Of a stretch of DNA of 64,000 nucleotides, positions 13,190-24,400 are shown piece after piece. The DNA is from Hybos culiciformis (taxonomy: Eukaryota; Arthropoda; Insecta; Diptera; Hybotidae). The notes beneath the pieces are model-generated. The model was not told where the DNA came from. It saw only the letters and a program-made list of their open reading frames with translations, and did no database searches. The translations under genes were made by a program, and so were the position numbers. How positions within the stretch are numbered: the first letter of the stretch is position 1; every line of letters begins with the position of its first letter. The stretch covers positions 39,861,381 through 39,925,380 of the forward strand of contig OZ023275.1 in the NCBI GenBank assembly GCA_964007475.1, written 5' to 3'.

Positions 13190-13235
13190 AATCTATATTT
13201 TCCCTCTGAGCTAATCTATATTTTCCCTCTGAGCA
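13190..13235. repeat. 23-bp tandem duplication
   Basis: The unit aatctatattttccctctg followed by agc occurs twice head to tail, starting at 13190 and 13213. It is a simple local duplication with no gene context. The frame that covers it (13124-13468) has no recognisable product. Confidence 0.75.
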
Positions 13236-13710
13236 AACAAAAAAAAAAAAAAGAACCAATAAAAAAATACGCGGCTATTTTTTTTTTTTTCCTTAAAAGC
13301 GGCCAGTCGATGAATTTTCTTAACATGTGTTTCAATCTACTATTTTTAAAGGATCTTCGAACCTCTACTACTAAATTTTTAAACGAGTGTGGTTGGATTT
13401 TAGTACAAAAATTTAAACCATACTTCAAAAATTGCACTTATTTTTATTCAAAAAAACAAAATGAATAAAAATAGAACAATGGTAACCCTGAAAATATCTT
13501 TGTTGTCATTATAAAGTTTGCTGTCAAATGTCAAGTAAGAATTTTTTTTTCTTTTATCAACAAACGAGGAAAATGGCAGCAACAAGGAGATTATTTATTG
13601 TAAATATAAATTATAACTATATATTTATTATTTGATTTTATTTTTAATTATAAAATTATTATTATTTTTTTTAATAATTAAAAATAAAATTAAATAAAAT
13701 TTAAGAAGAC

Positions 13711-13868
13711 CATTAGTTCCTAAAATAATAAAAAAAAAATTAGTAATTTTTCTGAAAAAAAATTATTCGATTTTTTTTTTTGCAAAAAAGAAAATGAATA
13801 ATTTTTTTTGGAAAAATTACTAATTTTTTTTTAATATTTTAGGAATTTTTTTAATATTTTAGGAATTA
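13711..13868. repeat. Imperfect inverted repeat with AT arms
   Basis: The left arm contains ttcctaaaataataaaaaaa, then attagtaatttttc and gaaaaaaaattattcg. The right arm mirrors it with gaataattttttttg, gaaaaattactaatttt and aatattttaggaa. Arms are about 50 bp with a spacer of about 30 bp. The last unit, ttttttaatattttaggaat, is duplicated at the right edge. It could be a small foldback MITE; no flanking duplication is certain. Confidence 0.55.
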
Positions 13869-14029
13869 GCTGATCTTAAATCATCCGGTTTGAAATCATT
13901 TCGAGAAATAAATTTACTTCCGTATTAATTAAATTTTATTTCCTTGCTTCATTTTGAACTTTTTTGTTTATTTTTTTCATTGTAAATGTATTGTTTTCAA
14001 CTCCCTCTCCCATGCACATTAAAGCAGTA

Positions 14030-14209
14030 TACAATACATGTTAATCAAATTTGTTATACAGCTCGTTGTGTATACACACAAACATATAGACACTCGTCAA
14101 TATTATATCACTCGACCTTCGGTCTCGTGATATAAACATGACTCGTGTCTATGTGTTTGTGTGTATACACAACTCGCAAGAATAACAAATTTTCTTACCA
14201 TGTATTGTA
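14030..14209. mobile_element. Foldback MITE, 180-bp hairpin
   Basis: The sequence folds on itself over nearly its whole length. The outer ends are tacaatacatg and catgtattgta. The inner arms include gtgtatacacacaaacatatag against its complement ctatgtgtttgtgtgtatacac (read in pieces), and the tip is an inner stem gacc-ttc-ggtc. A few mismatches and small indels separate the arms. There is no open frame. TA lies at or beside both ends, as for Tc1/mariner-type MITEs, but the family is not identifiable. If transcribed, it would form a long double-stranded hairpin. Confidence 0.75.
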
Positions 14210-15538
14210 ATCTACTATTATTTATGTACAACCAATTTTCATAAATTATTTTTTAGCATATCAATAATTTAAAAACTAAAAAACTTACATTCTTATTTAT
14301 TCTAATAAAAAAACATATCTATGTAGAGTAAAATGTCAAATTAATAATGATAAAACTCCCTATACATTGAGAGCTATTAAAATACTTTTTTTCTTCTTTT
14401 AATGTTAAGTATTTGAAATATTTATACAAATATTAGAAAAAAAAACCAATTCTATTAATGTGAAAAAAAAAAAAATACTTTCTATAGCTTGTTAGAACCA
14501 TAATTTTCCTTAACGACTATTTTCTAACATAATGTGAGGAAAACTTTGTTTTCCTTTTTTTTTCTTCAACTGATTGCATTCAATTCACTTATGTACATTT
14601 TTTTTTTTGTAAAATTTTTCTGTAAAAGAAAATATATATATACCTCAAGATCTTCAATTACATGAGCTATTCATGTAGTTTTCAGGAACTTTTAGAAAGA
14701 AATAAAAGAAAATTATGGAAAGGAATGTTTCAATTTATTTGTTAACTTAAAATGGTCAGAAATATATGAAAAATTTAAATCTATGCAATTTGTGTTTGTA
14801 AAACACCCAAAAAGTTTTAGAAAATGTTAAAAGTTTAAACTCCCATAGGTCAAAATTAATAATAAAGCGAAATTATTTCAAATAAAAAACATAAGTTCAC
14901 AACCTTTCAAAAAATTTAAAATTCAAGAAATTTGAAAAATTATATCTATAGTTATTTTTCAATTTCTTATTTCTTTAGTATTTAATATTTTCGTAAACAT
15001 ACTTATATCTTTAACATTATTTAAAAAATATGAGAAGTCGTAACTATTAAATACTAGATTTTAGGTACTTCTAATATTAAGTAAGACAGAGCAAAATATT
15101 GTATAATCATGTCCGAAAAAAAATATCTGAGTGTACTGTGTACATTTAAGTTAAAAATTTCCACTTTATAAGTTAAATAAAAATATACGTATAAGTAATG
15201 CACAGTTCTCAGAATGTACAATATAAAAACATTAAATACAGAGTATTCTTTTTAAATACAAGATAATGGTTTGAATAATAAATAATCAAAGTTTTGTGAA
15301 TTATTTTTTTAAAAGAGGTTACAATTGTAATTTTCTAAAGTAATCACTATCACAAGTTGACAGTTTAAACACTTTCACACTCTAAAAAGCTGATAATGAT
15401 TAAAATTTAATAAAAAATATTTTCTGTGAGCTTGAGTTTGGTTATATAACTTTCTTTGATTATATAAGGTGTTGGTTTGAAAGCTAAAACTTTATTGTGA
15501 TGAGTTTTCGAAATAGTGAAAAATAAAATAAAACATTA
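14210..15538. other. Non-coding A+T-rich stretch
   Basis: No gene, repeat with clear borders or RNA is visible. It ends at the target duplication of the hAT element that follows. Confidence 0.7.
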
Positions 15539-15896
15539 TCTGGAACCAGAGGCGGACTGGCCTCAGGGAGCAATGGGAGAATTCCCGTTGGGCCGGTACA
15601 TAATTGGGCCGGTGGGCTGGCACGATCCCTCGACAATGAAGATTTTCCATTCAAAGTTTGCAAAGCACCTTAATCTCAAAAAAAAATTAACAAGTTGCGG
15701 AAAAACACTAGATTGCTTATTGAAAATCATGCACTGCAACATAAGAACGGTGTATGTTCGTTCATAGCCTGTTTAAAAAAATATAATGGAATGATTGCAA
15801 TTTTTTTGAATAAAAAAACGTATATTTTACTTTTATTGGTTTATTTCGAAAATAATTATTTCAAATATTTAGTATAAAAAAATTAGGTAGGTAATA

Positions 15897-16142
15897 GGGT
15901 TTCTGAAAATCCTGTATTTTCATATCCGTCGGATTCGGTGTTTCTGAACAATTTTTGCAAATTTTCTGCACGTTTGCCAGTATTTTTATACATATTAAAT
16001 TCGTGGTACAATATTTTGTGAGTACAATATTTTTGAATTTTTGAATTTTTAGATTCGACAAATCAGGAACCGAACTTCGAATCCGAATCTTACGTTGAAG
16101 GTTCTGTGAATTCGAGTTCGAATAATTCGGTTTCAGAAACCC
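15897..16142. mobile_element. TA-flanked inverted repeat inside the hAT
   Basis: The perfect 14-bp inverted repeat tagggtttctgaaa (15895-15908) pairs with tttcagaaacccta (16131-16144). The outermost TA on each side is consistent with a TA target duplication. Internal words such as ggattcggt and cgaactcgaattc are scattered on both strands, and a third related end, ggttcagaaact, lies at 16309-16320. It is probably a Tc1/mariner-type MITE nested in the hAT element, or a palindromic part of that element itself. Confidence 0.45.
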
Positions 16143-16626
16143 TACGTGTAACGAATATTGGATTTGAATGCTCAAGAAATTTGAAATTTTATAGGCAACT
16201 AATTTTAAAAAAAATTTAAAAATTAGTTAACGGATACGTATATTTATAGCGGATATCGGATTCGAATATATGAGAAGAAAACCGCGGATTTTCGGATTCG
16301 GTTTTTCCGGTTCAGAAACTCTAGACTCGTAGAGGTATCTATATTTTTTTTTATTATTGGTCTTAAAAATGAATTACGCGAAAATGTATATTTTTGTGCT
16401 TTTTGTGAACTTATCCAAAATGCGATAATAAGTGCATGGTTGACTTTATAATTCCTTATATGAAATTAGGCCCTCTCTAGTAGGTCTTTAACTATTTTTA
16501 ACGCAACGCAAATATTGTAGAATTATTCCTTTGTACTTCTTGATGTTATTCATAAGTTTCTTATCTTAATGAAGTAAATTGCATCTTAATGCAACAAGAT
16601 CCGGAAACAATAATTAATGAGTATTC

Positions 16627-17266
16627 CAGTGGCCGCTCGTGGAAGTTTTGAAAAAGGGTGCTGCAAAACATAAAAACCTCATTTTTTTTAATTATAAAAG
16701 TTTTATGATATATACCCATACACATTATGTATATGAAAATCTGTTTTGAAAATTCAAAACAAACAAAAAACATCCCATATGAAAATTGTGCTGCTTCTGA
16801 AGCAGTGCATTTTTCTATACATTCAAAAATCCCATAACAAAAAAAATTTCCCATATTTGTTTTTAAATTTTTCAGAAAGTATAATACAGCCGCACTGCTT
16901 CTGTGGCAGTGCATTTTTCCTTATATTCAAGTCATAGAAAAAACTTAACAGCAATAAAAATGTATTAAATTATTCATGAAAATAAAAATTCCTGCACTGC
17001 GAAATTCGCAGTTCCAAAAATTCTGTTAAATTGATTTCTGCACCTATTTTTGAAAAGTATTTTCTAAAAATTTCAAAAGCCTGAAAGTAGGCTACTGTTG
17101 TTTATTAAAATCTTAGAGACAATTGCATAGCATAGCAATTTCATTTAAAAATAATTTTAAACTAAAAAAAATTCAGAGCTAACAAAAATTTTTTTTATGA
17201 GTTCAATTTTTTGAAATTTCTTGAGGGTGCTGCAGTGTCGTAGCACCTTCGTACGAGCTGCCGCTG
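16627..17266. mobile_element. Nested hAT MITE, 640 bp
   Basis: The left end is cagtggccgctcgt; the right end reads acgagctgccgctg, its complement with two mismatches. The flanks are a perfect 8-bp duplication, gagtattc, at 16619-16626 and 17267-17274, lying inside the older hAT element. Internally gctgcttct.aagcagtgcattttt (about 16789) and cactgcttctgtggcagtgc (about 16891) are related repeats, each with its own small palindrome around the gcagtgca word. There is no transposase, so it is non-autonomous. The order of insertion is clear: the outer element first, then this one. Confidence 0.88.
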
Positions 17267-18365
17267 GAGTATTCTGAAACAAGTGATCTCATTTTTTTTT
17301 TGCTTTTTTCTCATTAAATAATCAATAAATATGTTAAAGACAGTTTATATGTTAAAGTTTATATGTTTTTGTCAAAAATTTATTTTTTTATTAGAAAATT
17401 ATTCTTTTTTATTGATTTTTGTCTAATGGGCCGAAGGAATACAAAATTCCCGGGCCGATTTTTCGCCCCAGTCCGCCTCTGTCTGGAACTATAATTTTTT
17501 ATCGAACTTTATTATAATGAATTTATAATAAAAATTTAGATTATTGATTCACTCAAACCTCGAACACTATTTTTATTTCAACATGCGGCAGATCTAGAAT
17601 TTTTTTATATAGTCGAATGTCACAAGGTTTTTATATAAAGCAATATTTTGATGGATTCTAGTCAAAAAACAAAACAAATTGACTTATTTTTAATTATAGT
17701 TCCATTGTGGAAAATAAAGTTCAATAAGTTGTAATATCTGATGGCGATATTTAGTTCTAATCCTATGGATATCTTTTCGCAATACACAACTTGACATTTC
17801 GATGGTTATTTATTTGTATTGATTGTTATTTATTGACTAACTAATTATAATAAAACTCATTAGAGAACGTAAAAAGGAAATTATTATAATTTTATTAATT
17901 AAAATATTTTATAAATATTGTCAAAAAAATATCAAGTATCATAATTATTACGATTAAACTTTAATGAATTTAAAATTTTTCGTGTAATTATTATTATTAT
18001 AATTTCATTAATTACAATTATAAAAAATAAATAGATACTTATTTATATATATTCATATTTTCTTATTTATTAACTAACTGATTTCCGTCATTAGTGTACA
18101 ATTACAAAAGAAATTAAATTATAATTTAATTAATTACAATATTTTCTAAAAATATGAAAAAAGAAAATTCAACTACACTTCAGCAAATAATGCGATCGAA
18201 AAATAAAAAAATATTTAAAGTTTTTCGTACTTACTTATTATTGTATTTTTTTTTTCTTATATAATTTTTCACGGAAAACATCCACTTATTTCAACTTTCA
18301 ATGATGAAAATTAAAAGTCAAAAGAAATTTTTATTTAATGTTGCATTTGAAAAATAATTGCAATA

Positions 18366-18402
18366 ACTTACCTGGAAAGAAAAGAAAAAAAAAAAAAGAA
18401 AA
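18366..18402 (-). other. Recursive splice site (ratchet point) candidate
   Basis: On the minus strand an unbroken run of 28 pyrimidines (complement of 18375-18402) leads into CAG (18372-18374) and then, with no base between, the optimal donor GTAAGT (18366-18371). This juxtaposition, pyrimidine tract plus CAG|GTAAGT, is the published consensus of zero-length exons used for stepwise removal of long introns in Drosophila. The motif is seen directly; its use is inferred. It implies a long intron transcribed on the minus strand. A chance origin is possible but less likely than at the weaker sites because both halves are near-ideal. Confidence 0.5.
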
Positions 18403-21400
18403 TTCATTTAATATTATATTATTGTCATTACAGTCAGTTAAACTTATATAAAAGTGGAATTAAGTTAAATAAGGAAATCTCAAGTTCTTGAAAGATGATA
18501 AAATGTATTGTTGTATGCCACCTATATTTTTTTTTGTACTTAGAAGAAGGACAATGATTTTTTTTTTTTTTTTTTAATAAAACTATTTTAATTAAATTTT
18601 ATAGAACATTGAGTCTAAGTAAATATATATTTTATAAAATATAAGATTTATTAGAAAATAAGATTAGAGGTTTAGGATTTAGGATTACATCAAATTTCAT
18701 TTAATGAAAATATAGAAGTCCAAATGTCAATATTTTCTTAAACACACAACAATTTTTTAATCATACAAAATTGATCCTTGAGTTATTTATTCGGAATCAA
18801 ATCACACTCTCATCGACATTATCTCAATGTTTTCTTTTTACGAATTCCCAACTAATGGAATCCCAATGCATAGAAATTACAGCTTTGGAGTTACAACACC
18901 TTCGTCTAAATATGGTAACCTGTTAACCTTTATTTTTATTTTTGCGCTTAAATTTTGAAATGTACTGCTTTTTGAGGCCAGAGAGTGGGCAATACTAGAT
19001 ATTTGCATATTCTATAAATAATCTATATATACTTATGTTTGTATAATATTTTGCATATCAATATATTTTCCGCATAAATCAATATTAAAAATGTTCCCGC
19101 CAAATAGGCGTATTCTATTCTGCAGGTATATTCACATTGCATATTAGTTTAGAGAAATAGTTTTCATTAAGTTTTTTAATTTCAGGATAAAGGGTTTTTT
19201 ATTCGTATTTTTTATATTGTTTATAAATCAGTGTGCTGCACATTTACCAACAATGTATTTACCAATGTCATTTAACAAATTTTTTATTTTTTTTACTAAG
19301 GATATTAAATTCTTTTTTTAATTACGGAAATGAATAAATGCATTATTATTTTTTTATTAAGATAAAAAAAAAATATTTTCTTATATATATAAAGATACAG
19401 AAATTAATTAAAATATAAGTTAACCTGAGATTTAAAGGATTTTTCAAGAATTAAGGAATCCTTCAAAGAATAATAGTTTTATGTAGTCGTCGAAAAATTC
19501 CAAGAGCTTTGAGAAATGTCAAATTAAGAATAAGTTATTTAGTTTTTAAAATCTTTTGTGCCAAACAAAGAAACAAAGTTAAGGAAATTATTTTTATTTT
19601 TTGAAAATTTATGTTTAATACACAGTTTCGCGAAAATTCGCGAGAAAAACTAATTAAAAGTTCATTAAAATCAATTAAAAAAGTAATTAATTTTTTTTTT
19701 TGTTTAATTTCTTTAGAATTTTTCGGAAAATGTAAATATAATAAAATAATAATGATAAAGTTTGTAAATTTAATAAAATATTTTTCTTTTATTTGTACAA
19801 AAAACCTATACACGAAGAAAATTAATTATTTGTTGCAGACATAATAATTCATTTTATTTTTTTTTTAATTTTTAATTTAAATTTTTAATAACAAAATTTA
19901 TTCAACTGATTATGTGGTTAAAAAACAGAAAAAAAATATTAATAAATCCAAATTGAAATATTTTTATTACTGCTTCAAAGGATAACAAATTTGTTTTGAT
20001 GTGACAATCAAAAACAAATGATTTTTATATTTTCTTTAAATTCTACTTAAAGCTTGTATACATATTATATAAATATTATATAATAAAATTTGTATAATTC
20101 AGAAACCATTCCAAAAAGTGGTTTCATTTGAAAATTATTAGAAATAATTTTTGAAAGATTTTACCAAATTTTTCTTGGATACTTGTACCAAAAATATTTT
20201 CTGATTTGTCGTCATAAATAAATACATAATATAAATGTTTTTAACTTAGAAACAAGTTTGAAATATGAACTCGTTCATACTTAACTGATCTAATGAAATT
20301 TGAATTCAATTGTTCCCATGGTTTTGGTTTTTTAATTCATAAATTAAATAAAGTCTATTGATTTATATATAAAATATATTTATAATATTAAAATACTACT
20401 TTATCAAACGATTAGTATTTAATTTATATTGACTTCCTTTACTTTGGAATGACACCATCATTTATTTTGTGGTAACAACCCAATTTATATGAAAAAAAAA
20501 ATTAAAATAAATTTAACAAGCGCAAATAAACCATATCCGTAAACTTATTCATTATAAATTTAAAAAATAATAATAATAAGAAATTTTGACCTTGCGTTTG
20601 ACAGTAAATTCTCAAAGTGGATAAATTATCCAGATCCTATAATAATCCATATAAATTTTAAATACATATATATTTGGGTATTTATGGAGAGTAAATTCAA
20701 ATCAAATCATTATGAAAAAAAAAATCTCATTTATTTTATATTTTTTTCCTTTTTCTTTTTTTTTTTAATTTATTAACAATTTAAAAATGAAAATTAAATG
20801 AAATATATTATCTCTAAATTATGCCTTCTTCTTATAATAACTGGAAAATTTTTCATGCAAAATATTTCACTCATAAAAAAAAATATTTTTTTTACCACAG
20901 AAAAAATTAAACAGGAATGATGAATCAAATTATATGAAATTTATATAAATAAAATATAAACATTATGTATATCTATATATGTATATTGTATAATATAAAA
21001 CTAACAGAAAGATATAAAAATAAACCAAAAAGAAACATTATATTCCACTCGAGTTATTTTTTATTCGTACATAAAAATAAAATTTAATTCCTTTTTTATA
21101 CGAAAAAAATGTTAATATTAATATTTGTGTTAAAATGACATGTTAATATATAAACCTAGCCGTCTACTTTCAAATTTCCAATTTTCAATTTAATATTTTA
21201 TTACCTTTATTATTATTATTATTATTACATTACTATTTCATTGGAAAATTGAATTCAGCCATCGATTTCAATTATTATAATATATATGTATATTATATAC
21301 GATGATAACATAGTAAAAAGTATTTCTGTCATAACAAATATTTTTCATGTAATTTAAAAGAGTGTAAATTACTTTTTTAAAAGCACTTAAATCACCGTTT

Positions 21401-24400
21401 ATAGGCAAAACAGAAGTAATAATAAAATTTCCTTTTACTTAGAGGTACATAATTAATTTTGTTGATTTATTTATTTAGTTTAAATATTTAATCCATCAAA
21501 CTTTTATTGCTGACAACTTTTTTTTTACACTAAATTTTTTTGAATTTTCCGGGCTAAAAGTCATTTTCAGATGAGGAATATTTAAATCCTTCAAACTTTT
21601 TAAATCTTCTTATTATTGAATCTTAAGGTAAATCTTTGTAAACAAATGATCAAAACTTCTTATTCACGTATAAAAGCAAGATTTTATTCTTAAGGATTAT
21701 TTGGAACTTGTCGAAAATAATTTACGCTCCGTTCTGATGATGTAGGTTTTAACTTTCAATTCTTTATTCAATTCAATATTTATTTATATTTTAGCTTTAA
21801 AATCTTTTTTCATAATCTACTTTGAACTCTGAATAAAGTAATAAAATGAAAAATCACACGAAGTATAAATAATATCCTTAAAATATATATGCATTAAAGA
21901 TCAAATTTAGCTTTATGCTCATATTCTTAAAAAATAAATTTTCCAGGATATTCAAAGCTCATGTAGGTACATTAAAAAAAAAAACATAATACTGCTTACG
22001 TTCTCTTAATTTAAATTCATGTTTTTGATGTAACACCTACAAGGCATTATTTTTTTTTATTAATTTGATACCAAAAAAAAAAGGTTTTTACGGTTGTAGG
22101 CAAAACGTATATTAGAAAAAGCACAAAAATGTATATTTAATTTTAATTTCTTTATTTTGATTCAATATAAAAGCTAATAAATTGTGTATTAAAACCCTTG
22201 TAAATATTTATTTGCAATTAAAAAATTTTCGAAATCATCATTATTTCTTATTAAAATTAATTGAGTGTACATATTACTAACCTAAGTTAGTGCAGAGCTT
22301 TTCCTTGAAGGATTTTTGCTCTAATACATTAAAAACTCGCTGTTCTGCAGGATTCTTTGCAAGTTAAACTTTGATTAGAAGAACTGTACCAATTTTGTTA
22401 AGCCTTTTCCCCTTGGGACTTGCTGTTTCAGATTAATTATAAGCTGTATAGGTAACTTTAGACATAAATACTTATATTTTTTTTAGAAATTTTTATATCT
22501 AACGCAATAAAAAATTATGCACACGTTTCCAAAAAAAACAGAAACAAACTATAAAATGAACTGAACAACTAAAAAGTATGTTTATTATACTAAAAGACAT
22601 TTTAATGCAAAAAAATATATATATTTAAAAATAATTAACATTTTGTAGAACAAAATGTTAAAATCTTTGCTCCATAAAAGTTTGCACTCTTTTTCATTAA
22701 GTGTTTCTTTTTTCTTTTTTCTTTTTTTTGTACAACAAACAATAAAACAAAACCTATTTTCTTAACCTTAAAAAGTCAGTTTTAAAATAATTTACATTGC
22801 TCTCTGTTATTTTTATTACAACAATACATTTTGGTTTTTCACAAAAAAAAAACAAAGTTATAAAATAAAAAGAAAATTACAATTCAGATATGTATTTCAA
22901 ATGCAGAAATTGTCATGAATGTTCACATATATACAAAATAGCACTAATAACAATTTAAAACCTATTTCCAGCATCTGAACTAAAAAAAAAAATTTTAACT
23001 TTCTTTAATGTTAAATAATCATAAAAAAAAATTACAATATATAATGAACATATATACAAGGTGCGATTATAAAGTTCTAGATCTATTTTACTATATGAAC
23101 GATAAAGTTTGGATATCATAAATTATATTTTATTTCTTCTCCTAAACAATATATTTTATTTTCTCAAATTTTAAGAACAATTTTTATCTACTTTTGAATT
23201 CCAGCCGCATTCATCACACTTGAACTAAAAACGAATTGTTAGAAAATTCAATTGATCAGAATAAAATAATATTTCTTTAAATCATTGATCTTGAAATTGA
23301 ATTTTATTTTAATATGTTATGAAAAGTATTATTTTACATGTACAATATATATGTAGGTATATCTTCAAAGTGTCCCTATATTATATCATTAGTCTTTGTG
23401 AAATAAATAAAATAATGAACTATTATAAAATGAATAATAATAATAAAAATAAATAGAGCATATTTGTCTAGTATAAAGAGAAAATTTTTTTTCATTATTA
23501 TTTATATTTTTTTTTTCGTCAAAGGCAAAAGAAAAATATGGCCAGAAGGAATAAAGAAATCTGAAAAGTATTATATTCATATCCTGACATCCTGATATTG
23601 TTGCCATTATATGTTTTTGTCCTTCATATTTAAAAAAATAAAAGATATAATATCTGTATGATAATAATACAATACACAATTCTTTTATTACATACAAAAA
23701 TAAAATCAAAATAATAAAAGGAGAAATAAATGGGAGCGAAATCTGGCCGTTTACATATTACAAATAATGAAATTAATAGAATATTAAAAACAAAATTCCA
23801 AACTAATTTTACATTTAAAGTTTTCCAAATGGTTACAATGAATATATTTATATTTTAAACTGATTTTAAATATATAAATAATGGGAAGTTTCAAAAGTTT
23901 GGCAGCAAATTTAGTGATAAGTATGATTTTTCAGATTCAAATCTTATTAAGGAAATCGGTCATCTGTCGTAAAGAACAAACATTTTGAATCGGCAAAAAT
24001 TTGAGGAACAAGTTTAAGCCGTCAAAGTTTCTACATTTAAGTACTGTGAACAAACTGAAATTAGGATAAACAAATTGATTTTCGTAATTTCGAATTCTCA
24101 TACTTGCAATTAAGCCGGTTCTGCTTCTACGGACTTCTATCATACTATCTGTCTATCTGTCCAAAAAAAATATAATAAAGTTTAACTAAAACTATTATTC
24201 TCAACTAAAAAATTTTTCAATTTTGAAACTTTATTTATATGACAAAAAAAAATTAGAACGAGAATTATATAAATATGAACATGGAAATCAATAGCAAAGA
24301 TTCTTTAAAATGTCTTAAGGACTTAAGAAAATTTAACAAGAATCATCACAATATTAGAAATCTTTACCTTTTTTTTAGCTTAAGTTTGCAAATAAATTTA

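Larger units (their letters stand above)
15547..17481. mobile_element. hAT-type element, 1935 bp, with insertions
   Basis: The ends are the inverted repeat cagaggcggactgg, identical over 14 bp on both sides. They are flanked by a perfect 8-bp duplication, tctggaac, at 15539-15546 and 17482-17489. An 8-bp target duplication with short CAG-starting termini is diagnostic of the hAT superfamily. No transposase frame is visible, so the copy is non-autonomous. It carries a second hAT element at 16627-17266 and a TA-flanked inverted repeat at 15897-16142. Without the inner hAT and its duplicated site it would be about 1.29 kb. Its GC content is above the surroundings near both ends (gggccggtgggctggc-like words). 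Confidence 0.9.

Noticed and set aside
23058..23090. aaggtgcgattataaagttc, similar in feel to a mariner end
   Set aside because: No matching inverted end or TA duplication was found nearby.
23937..24143. Minus-strand frame of 68 residues with mixed composition
   Set aside because: It is less biased than others, but no motif is recognised and no flanking signals are present. It is not strong enough to call a gene.
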